A stretch of 64,000 bases of DNA from Sipunculus nudus (lineage: Eukaryota; Annelida; Sipuncula; Golfingiida; Sipunculidae), in NCBI GenBank assembly GCA_026874595.1, contig CM049307.1:80142643-80206642 (forward strand). The letters run 5' to 3'. Position numbers and translations under genes: made by a program. Below are positions 55,380 through 64,000 of this stretch, in pieces. How positions within the stretch are numbered: the stretch's first letter is position 1; each line of letters begins with the position of its first letter. The notes under the pieces are model-generated. The model saw nothing but the letters and a program-made list of their open reading frames with translations, had not been told where the DNA came from and made no database searches.

Positions 55380-56260
55380 ATATTTTTCTGTTTCCTTGTG
55401 TTATTGTGTTCTGGAACAAGGTCGGTGTTCATATTGTCCCATACTTGTTGACCACGATGTCGAATATCCACCAAATCAAAGGAACTTTACACAATTTTGT
55501 CCTATTTGGCCATTAAACCAGCACCGGCGAACCCCCCTGACGTGATTTTAACACATATGATCGCCAAGGAACTGTACTGTAAATTGATACATTGCTGTAA
55601 ATGGAGTGCTTGTTCACCAAAATCATGCCATTATACGCTCAAAACGCCTTAAATATCACATCTTTAATATTTCGAAGTACAAGCCCGGCTACATGTGACC
55701 ATACCCGAGCTAACAAGTATCTGCATTATAAATTATGGTCATAAGGGCTATGTTTCAGTGCTTTATTTTCAACAGCTAAATCCTTTCGTTTTGAAACAAT
55801 AGATGGTGTTTATAGAAACAAAAGCGGTAATACGGTATCTGACTGGAAGCATTATACGGTCAGTGCAATATTTTTGCGGAGCACCAGTCTATTTTTATTC
55901 TAACTGCAAATCTGTTAGGAAAAAAAGTTAGCATCACCATGGATTGTTCTCTGCTACTCTCTTAGCGTCTTCTCAAAATGATGATTTTTTTTCTCATACA
56001 AACGCACTGCTGTGTAGAAGAGAAGATGTTTTAAGAAAAAAGAACCAACAGTTATATCGGGCATTTAATGATGAAAAGTGTCATGACTCCCTATGTCATG
56101 ACTCCCTGTGAATCCTCTTTTTCATGTGTGTCATGAAGGTGTATAATCAAACAGTGACGAAATATGTTATTAGTCACCACGCATGTTATTATCTATCAGT
56201 CAATCATTTTTAACTTAACGATCGGTACCGCAATACTGGTATTCATATATATATATATAT
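55380..56260. other. Interval without supported gene
   Basis: No ORF of note. Ends in a (TA)n run (56248-56267) into which the next element inserted. Confidence 0.45.
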
Positions 56261-56267
56261 ATATATA

Positions 56268-56883
56268 CACTCTAAGAACGAAAGGTGCTTCAAAGAACTC
56301 AATAGGGTTCTTTACGTTGTCACAAATATGGAACCCTATTTGGTTCTTTAAAGAACCCTATGATAGGGTTCTTTCAAAGGACCCTATGATAGGGTTCTTT
56401 AAAACACCCTTGGGTTCTTTAATTTAACCCTTTGATAGGGTTCTTTAAAACACCTCAAGGGTTCTTTAAAAGAACCCTATGCTAGGGTTCTTTAAAACAC
56501 CTTCAGGGTTGTTTAAACAACTTTATATTATCTTGATCGTAGGGTTTATTAAAGAACCTAATAGAGCTTTGGGGCACCTTTAGGGTTCTTTAGATACCCC
56601 CCCCCCTTTATTGCTGATTACAAATATTATTCATACTGATTTCATATTGATACTGAGTTCATATTGATAAACAAAATCTTATACTGATATGGGGTCCAGA
56701 CTACTGGGTTAAAAAAATAAATACAAATACCATAATATACATTAATAATATATTTATTTGCATTTATTTAAATATTAAAAATAATATATATTGAAGCACA
56801 AGGATGCCTCTATACAAAACAGGTTACATAAACCTTAATATACATGTACATAATATGAGAGGTAATCATACCATTTATTATTT

Positions 56884-56953
<70 letters not shown>

Positions 56954-57008
56954 GATGAAAAGAAACATATATTTATGAATAAATCAATCAATGTCCCACA
57001 ATTATCTA

Positions 57009-57064
<56 letters not shown>

Positions 57065-60000
57065 CTCTAAGATCCTATAAGGAATAAAGATGAGAATTTC
57101 AAACCTGATTGTTTCTAAAATGTCATGCTTGTCTTTGAATGTCATTAAATTAAAATTATTTTAAAATCTGCTACATATTGTTTAAAAACACAAATATGTA
57201 TATTCTATATGTGGTGAAACTTTTACTGGAAGAATTATATATTACTGTCATCACGTTAGGTGGAATCATCATCATATTAAAGCAATATATGCTGCATCCC
57301 TGGGTGTGATACTATATATATAGTATATTTGAAAAAGGATTTCTTTTCAGTTTTAGCTTATTATATTGGCTAGTAGCAATTATTTTTCTGACTTACAGTC
57401 ATACTCCATGTATATATCCAACCCATAAATGTAAGGATAAAAATAAGCATCTTTCATTAGAAAGCATCAATCCATGCGCACCCAAGGTCAACTTTAAGCT
57501 GGATGATGGTTGGCAATAAATGTAAGGTTCAATTTTAATGCTGTTCATTACCCTGTGTTTGTTTATGTTTAACAGGATTATATTCTTTGCATGTGCTTAC
57601 ATAATCATTTTTAATCGTTTGTGCAAAAATGCAATCGATTTTGAAAGAAAACGACATATCATTGATGTAATCGATTAATCGGCACACCGCTATAGGTAAT
57701 AGGTCCATTAATGCGTTAGCTCTGTGCGCAGCCTCACAACATATATAGGCACAGCCCAAGAGCTTTTAAGTCCAAAATCAAACTCCTCTAAAACAGAAAA
57801 AGTCTTTCTCAGTGACTTCGGGTACAGAAAACCATATGCCAAATAGGCCGCCATCACAAGGGCAATCCCCATCGAAACGTATACGGAGCCGTCATCACAG
57901 GTGAGATTACAGCTACTGCCACCACTTGCAACTCGTCATCATGGAGTACATCCTGACCACCAGTGAACTTTAGTATTGGTATTGCGACGTTTCTTCCTGT
58001 AACAGAAAATGCAGATTGTTACACATTCCAATATAAATAAAAGCAGCCATTATATTCAGAGGATTTTGAAGTAACCCTAAAGTTGTCTATAGGTTACAGA
58101 AAAAGTAAGTCTGTTTACATTAATTTTGTTATTTGTATATAAAACGTAAATGTTAAAACAGTCCCAGTGTTAGCGGCCCTGGGTATTTATTTTTTGCATT
58201 ATAAAGACGGACATAACCTGTTTTTCTAGCGCAGCATTGCAGAAAGTTAGGTGTGCCAAAATAGAGGAAAATATCCCCACAAACAACAGATAGATAGATA
58301 GATAGATAGATGGATAGATGGATGGATTGATAGCTAAATTTCAAAGGTAAAGAGACATGTTTCACTGTACCTCTGCCCCATGAAGTTAGTAATATTTATA
58401 TTTCTTATTTAAAACAAAGTAACAACATAATTACCTTTTTATGGAGGAACAGGTGGTCTTCATGTTCCCCAAAAAGACCGGGATCGTTAATATTGCAGCA
58501 TTATTCTTCAAACCTGAAAAAAATAACAACTGAATTTAGGGTTACAAGAATAACATGTTTGGTGTTTGATATACAGTATGACCCCAAACAGTGAAAAAGT
58601 GAGCATGCTGAAGCAAAGTGTTTTGCCTTTCACGGCACCGCGTGACCAGTGACTGTTTCTGTGATTTCACAATCGGATGTATCTATACAGCCTAGCACTC
58701 AGGCACTGTAAGACTAACGTGTATACCCCATGCTGTGACCAGCTCCCACTGATGGGCCGATGGCCACCTAATGGCTACTCATTTATCATTCCACATGTGC
58801 ATGGTGTACACATTGCAACCTACATCTGGTATTACCATCGATATCAACTGACCTTTATAAAGCAACACATTTTAAAACGTACTTCCCCTAACCATAATAG
58901 TATAATAGAACATCAGTTATAGAACCTCTTACATACATAGAACACATACATGCACATACGCACACTCACACACACACATATATTTATATACATATATACA
59001 TACATATATATACATATATATATGTATATATATGCACAAACATATATTAAAATAATTGTGCACACAAATATATGTAAATATACACTTCACACAAACATAC
59101 ATACACCCAACTTGTATATCCGCAAGCATTGGCCTACAAACAACGTATTGGAGAGGTTTGATAATTACAATGTCAAAAGGGAATCTATTCCCGGGCCATG
59201 TTGGAAACTTGCCTGGGGTACAGTGATACATCCACGATACTATAGTGCTGACACAAGCTGTGTATATACCCATTATAAATATATGTCCTGTATATTATCC
59301 ATGCTCTGTATACAAGTACACTGTAGACTTAAATGATATAATATAACATCTGTGTTACAAATAATCAAAACTGATTGTGTATCGTCAAAAACATATACTG
59401 TGCATTTTTCTTACAGTGATGCATCCCGATATATAACTTGCAACTTTAAAGCTCAATTAAGTGTTATAACACATGTAGATGATATATAGCATTTCTTTCC
59501 AGATAGAGTAAACAAATATTCAGTGGGTAAAAAAATACATTCAAAAACTTACCTTATATTCTTCACTGTCTGTATGTGACGTTACTGGCTTGCAGTCTGT
59601 ACAGTACTTCAGCTGAACTTGGATCTGTCTCCACTGGTCAGCACACTGTACTAAAACCCGGCACTTGTATGATTGGCGCGAAAGCGTATCAATTTACGAT
59701 TAAGCAATGTCAGTGAGAGTCGTCGCCTCGTTTTAAAAATGCTGAAAAATGCTGTTTACACTACACGCCAATCGCACAGAAATGCTGAAAATTGTGAGAG
59801 GCAAGTGATTGCCGTGTTGTGTAACCCTGGCTAGAGTTTGTCATATTTCCATTTTAAATGTATTGATAATAATTATTAATATTTAAAAAAATAACAAGAG
59901 TACCAATTTTGGTTCAGATTGTATATCACTGCTGAAAAAGTATACACTTACATATATATATATATATATATACCACCGTACAATGGCAAAACCTAATTCA

Positions 60001-60423
60001 ACAACGAATTTATTTACTAGACTATTTCTAGTAAGAGTAACTGCATGCTTATTTAATTAAAAAAAAACTTATATTTCCCTAATCATAATATCATGTAGAC
60101 CTGTATTCGGACAACACTAATAATTATCAAAACAACTATTTTAATACTTGAGTTCAACCTTTAAATTTAAACTCCTTTATATCTCTAAGGAACGCCTTGT
60201 CTCTCGGAAGCGTTTAATTTGTCAGGTTATAGAATCACATCTTGATATACCCTGTTTTACAAGAAGCACTTCCAAAGAACCCTCATGACTCTCAAAGAAC
60301 CCTAAATCATCCCAAAGAACCCACCTTTATTTAAAGAACCCTGTTTTGCCTCATAACACCCTAGAGTTCTTTACTCAACGCTGTGGTTCTTCAAAGAACC
60401 CTCAAGAACCCTTTTTTCTGAGA

Positions 60424-60426
<3 letters not shown>
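56268..60426. mobile_element. 4.2-kb TIR element with GAACCCT/AGGGTTC subterminal arrays
   Basis: The left end CACTCTAAGAACGAAAGGTG and inverted right end CACTCTCAGAAAAAAGGGTT lie between TA tracts on both sides. Just inside the left end (56278-56600) AGGGTTCTTT and AAAGAACCCT alternate about every 20-25 bp, forming palindromes such as agaaccctatgatagggttc. The right end has the same words at 60261-60420, mostly in one orientation. The inside holds (CT)n(TA)n at 56887-56949, (TA)n at 57014-57060, (GATA)n at about 58288-58312 and exon-like minus-strand segments. Architecture and first bases match 23767-26290. Superfamily not assigned. Confidence 0.7.
57780..59697 (-). pseudogene. Possible decayed spliced gene within the 56-60 kb element
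   Basis: Three minus-strand segments have good splice signals. 59697-59553 reads SYKCRVLVQCADQWRQIQVQ, then LKYCTDCKPVTSHTDSEEYK, before GTAAGT. 58514-58437 follows tattttttttcag and precedes GTAATT. 57997-57830 follows tttctgttacag and contains IPILKFTGGQDVLHDDELQV and on to VISPVMTAPYTF. Phases do not agree across all three, so as it stands it is not a working gene. Cys spacing in the first segment suggests a zinc-binding module. Family not recognised. Confidence 0.2.
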
Positions 60427-60463
<37 letters not shown>

Positions 60464-60465
60464 GT

Positions 60466-60501
<36 letters not shown>
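60427..60501. repeat. (TA)n array
   Basis: TA dinucleotides with a gtatatgtatac interruption, next to the right end of the TIR element. Confidence 0.95.
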
Positions 60502-60505
<4 letters not shown>

Positions 60506-60950
60506 AGAAACAAATTTTTGTAAATTACATTTGTATAATAAAACATAGTAAATCCAAAAGAATGTTATTAACCTTCTGTATTTTCATAAAATAACATATT
60601 TAAAGCATTAACACACGATATGATAATAAATAATGAATTACGTCCTGGATTTAAGCTGTAGCATTTATAAGGAATGTATATATGGAAATAAAATTTATGT
60701 AAGATTTCATCCGTTTAAACGGTTCTCCATCAACCGCATTGTGAACATGTATATTTGCTGTTAAGGTCAGGCAAAGTATTCCAAATCTCATTATATTATC
60801 ATATAACATAATTATCAATAAAAAAATTAATGTAGATATAACATAAAATGTACCCAATTCCTGGAAGAACACATTTTTTCTATCTATTTTTTTTTCACGA
60901 AAAACATCAGGTTATGCGCTTTGTTAAAAAAACTATAGGCACATCTGTGA
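60502..60950. other. AT-rich interval without gene
   Basis: Nothing identified. Confidence 0.5.
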
Positions 60951-60954
60951 GCAC

Positions 60955-61160
60955 TGTCAACTCGGCAGTGACGTCACACAAAGGGAAATCCCCTGTGACT
61001 AAAAATTATAGATCTCATCAAAAGCTTTGTATTTCTGATACTCTCAGCCCAAAATTTTCAGTGAATAATAAAAACAACATGTATTGCTAGAGTTTAGTCA
61101 TTTCTAAATTTTTTCCTGTGACGTCACACTTTGCACCAGCCAATCACATCAGGGCCAAGT
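60955..61160. promoter_or_regulatory. Paired CRE-like palindromes with CCAAT box
   Basis: TGACGTCACAC occurs at 60969 and 61119 (150 bp apart), and CCAATCAC is at 61140. No gene start is evident next to it, so a regulatory role is inference. An 80-codon frame (60848-61090) spans part of it without known motif. Confidence 0.2.
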
Positions 61161-61164
61161 CTCT

Positions 61165-62980
61165 GGTCTGGATGAAATCTATAACAAACCAACGTGTTAT
61201 TACGTTAACCTAACCTTAATAGAATGGCTGGGAGAGCACTGACCTTACGTTTCAAGGTTAAATTATGATCTTGTCCATCACTCGATGTCAGCTGACTTGT
61301 ATCGACTCTTTGTACGAACTGTGTGTTTACTCAAGACAAATCATTATTATTTTTGCCGTTAAATATCGGTTTTGGTTTTCTTATTTGTTGTGAATTAAGC
61401 AAGTAGCCCATTTTCATTCGTACTTGATATCTGTCATGAGCAACATATTTGCAATCAAATATTCTACATAACCCATAGATCAAGAGGTTGAACAGACCAT
61501 AAAACTAAAAAAAACTTATGTTGTCGCCAACAAAATATTTGTCGCCATCTTTAATTTGCCGATGAGTTGTATTAAGATTTTTCCATGTGTATCTGTGCAT
61601 ATATTAACATCAAGATGTGGTAATATTCTACTCTTTGCTGGGCAAGCAAGATACATTTGTCTTTCCTATATATTACAATTGACCACGTTAGGTGTTAATG
61701 CACATATTATTTGGTGAAACGTTCAGTATGTGAGAGTGGGTAGAATGTAATGGATTACCAGGAATGGAATGCGACCACTGCGTGAGGAGTGTAAACTGTG
61801 CCGAGACAGGTGGCATTTACTACCGCCTCGTTGGTCCATTGTCATAATCGGTGTGCTTTGAGCCGTGTTTACTTCAAGTCATCATACTAGCAGATTACTT
61901 CAGTCTGGAGGAAAACCATATAGCTAACTCATTGACTAAGAAGAGCTGTTATCTAGTACTTTATATAACTGTTTTATGCAAATATTTGATATGACGTAAA
62001 GGAATGCTGATATATTTTCTTTATCTTGGATGTTGTCAACAAGTAGCTCCCCGATTAAATGAGAGATATAACAAAAATGTCTCACCTCGTGGAAATTACT
62101 CAACAATAATATAAAAATATGGATATGGCTGCTTGAAATATTTGTGAAAGCAGGCAATTCTGTTCATGCTTTATTCAGGCATAATAGATTTATCTATTAA
62201 AACACGAAATATATAATCGTCCTTGATTGTGTTATGACTTATCACCGTTGTTGTTTGCTATTTTAGTTTTGTCTGTAAGCACCTTTATTAAAATTGTTCA
62301 AAACGGATTTTGATGAAACTTGGTGGAGAGTTCATGTAATAACCAAGAGATAATCAATTTAATCTTAAGTGTAATCAGTATCATCACAATGTTTTTAAAT
62401 AATTATTTATTATGGCGAGATGGAAGAATTAATTAATTCACTCGTATTAAAGGGCGCCTTTATACCGGCAGGCGGAGATGAATTTGATGCAACCATGCAT
62501 CGAGCAGGTGAACTGTAACACACATCGTTCCTCCCGGCTTAGATTGTTATGTTTTCCTGTGCTAACATAGCACACAGCAAAGTAATATTTCGGATCTGGC
62601 GATACATAATGCAATCGGAGATAGGTATGCAGTCTCTGACTGCTTTCAAGTTTAGGTAAAAGGCGCACGGGAATACACGTATCGTGTATCGCCTTGAGTG
62701 TAATTGAGATACACATGGCACCTGAATAGGCCGAACATATATCTGCAGGTATAAAAGTCATAAATGGCGAAACGATTAATGACCAAGAAAGGGACAACCG
62801 TTTCCAGCTACTTACCTTGACGTTAATGAATTTGCCGTTTATCACGGGTTATAGGAAATCTTACAGTATGTAACCGACAAAGTCCACCACCATGTCCGAC
62901 TATCCGGCGTAACCTGCAAATAAAAACGTCATGAACTAGAAATATGCATTCTAAGGATTACAAGCCATGTGTTTGCAATC
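61165..62980. other. Interval without supported gene
   Basis: The 132-codon minus frame 62447-62845 (MINGKFINVKVSSWKRLSLS and onward) and its overlap are not recognised and have no splice or domain support. The segment tttgatgaaacttggtgg (62311) is a common vocabulary item of molluscan repeats. Confidence 0.4.
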
Positions 62981-62983
62981 ACT

Positions 62984-63240
62984 TATTCGGTCCATTTTAC
63001 CAGGTTCATGTGTGGATATGTGACTGTACATTTGTGAATATTCCTTGATTATGTGCCGGATGCACACTAAAATCTAATAGTTTTTTCGTTGCCCAGAAAA
63101 TTTCGTAATATTTCGTTCACGATTGTGTAAAGTTATGTTGTGCACACACACACACATACACACACCCTTACACACACACACACACGCTAAAATTGATGAA
63201 CGCATACCCTCCTGACCGAGGCAACTTGACCACTAGAGGG
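62984..63240 (+). repeat. Dispersed repeat D, copy 2, with (AC)n
   Basis: Parallel to 28226-28505: cttattcggtccattttacc, acatttgtgaatattcct, an ACACAC run (63142-63186), aacgcataccctcctg. Confidence 0.6.
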
Positions 63241-63388
63241 CCCAGACCGTTGGCCGTAGGGAAAAGTTTAGGGAGTTGCATTCATTTAACTTTTTGAGTG
63301 CTCAAGTTATCACTCCCCTTTTTTTTGTGGTAAAACGTACTCCTTGTTTCAATGGGGTATAGGAGGACATGTTTCCCCACTTTTTTCC

Positions 63389-63409
63389 GGGGGGGGGGGG
63401 GGGGGGGGG
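63389..63409. repeat. G21 homopolymer
   Basis: A run of 21 G preceded by T-rich DNA. Confidence 0.9.
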
Positions 63410-63414
63410 CTCAC

Positions 63415-64000
63415 TCTGTAGGTGTAAGTCGTCCAGAGTATATATTTTCCTCAATAATATTTTTATTTTGCATCCCATATTAAGAAATTTTAGGATATCT
63501 CATTGAGTCGTTATATAAATTAGCCAATAGTATGATGTTTAATGTTTGAAAATGGGAAGTAATGTTGATCAAATTAAGTTACGAAAAACAAAATGTTGAA
63601 AATTGAGCAAAACAATACTTCCAGAAAATTAAAACATATATTGTAAAATATTTTATTGGAGTGATAATAATAAAGTGAAATCTTCCGGAAGGGGACCTTT
63701 GGCATATTTGTTATAAATGGGGTTTCCGCTGAGAAGGGGTCCTTATTTCAGAGGGGGATGGGGTGGCACCTATACGTACTCCTGTGGATTATCCACCTCA
63801 CGTTTTCACAGCAAACAATGTGCCATACGCTTACTGGTGTCTACTCATTTTAATACTTGGAATATTGATATGTATGCTTTCCGTGAGCATGCGCATTGGG
63901 TGTAATGATCGTGTATTTTGTTCGCTTCAAATGAGCCTGTTTGGGTCAAATGAGCGGATGTTTAATGAGCTATAAATAACACTAGTACGTGCATATGCGA
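63415..64000. other. Interval without supported gene
   Basis: Two overlapping frames (63717-63905, 63763-63975) of about 65 codons, the second with a hydrophobic stretch (AYWCLLILILGILICMLSVS). They may be chance. The window ends here. Confidence 0.4.

Noticed and set aside
57535-57759. 74-codon minus frame ending GNEQH as the element's protein
   Set aside because: No zinc-finger or DDE pattern, and it overlaps the downstream part of an exon-like segment in another frame.
62447-62845. 132-codon minus-strand frame
   Set aside because: The longest unsupported frame, but a second frame is open in the same place and no recognisable domain or promoter is visible. Left unassigned.

Overview
The window is eukaryotic, AT-rich, intron-bearing and dense in repeats. 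It is most likely from a bivalve mollusc. The pointers are degenerate tandem repeats containing aaggtca/tgacct words, Helitron-like 3' ends next to a GGAC microsatellite (the layout known from bivalve pearl/HINE elements), expanded (TA)n arrays, many hAT/pogo-type MITEs, and a single-exon GPCR with an N-terminal somatomedin-B domain. Species cannot be settled from the sequence alone.

Only two genes look intact. (1) 32936-35164 (+) is an uninterrupted 742-residue receptor: signal peptide, somatomedin-B-like domain, Cys-rich glycosylated ectodomain, then a secretin/Methuselah-like seven-helix domain. (2) 51105-55049 (+) is a four-exon gene whose exons (51105-51423, 52505-52614, 53404-53610, 54333-55049) join in frame to a 450-residue ankyrin-repeat protein ending in a SOCS box, an ASB-like substrate receptor for a Cullin-5/Elongin-BC ubiquitin ligase. 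The two have no evident functional link.

Layout. 1-4.2 kb: tandem repeats, a hairpin, a MITE with a 9-bp target duplication and a foldback element with a 9-bp duplication. 4.8-6.9 kb: a dispersed repeat carrying a dead pogo/Tigger fragment, then a well-preserved 411-bp hAT MITE. 8.2-10.4 kb: a Helitron/pearl-like tandem array and an LTR-like block. 10.6-15.7 kb: a minus-strand exon resembling DUF4806, weaker exon-like segments and a very small LTR element. 14-21 kb: tandem repeat families, including one built around the palindrome GGTGGCGCCACC. 22.4-26.3 kb: a promoter-like segment and a 2.5-kb TIR element with subterminal palindrome arrays and a possible short spliced ORF. 26-32.9 kb: repeats and G/C homopolymers. 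35-42.6 kb: a second Tigger remnant, an hAT-like element, two broken RecQ-helicase fragments with a MITE between them, and a G-rich MITE. 46.1-50.7 kb: a ~345-bp tandem array, a second GGTGGCGCCACC cluster, two Helitron-like 3' ends and an hAT MITE with a perfect 8-bp duplication. 56.3-60.4 kb: a 4.2-kb TIR element with GAACCCT/AGGGTTC arrays. 60.4-64 kb: AT-rich DNA and a diverged copy of the 28-kb repeat.

Most of the window is therefore mobile-element debris of several superfamilies around two host genes. I saw no tRNA, rRNA or CRISPR. Open frames inside (TA)n tracts are artefacts of the repeat.
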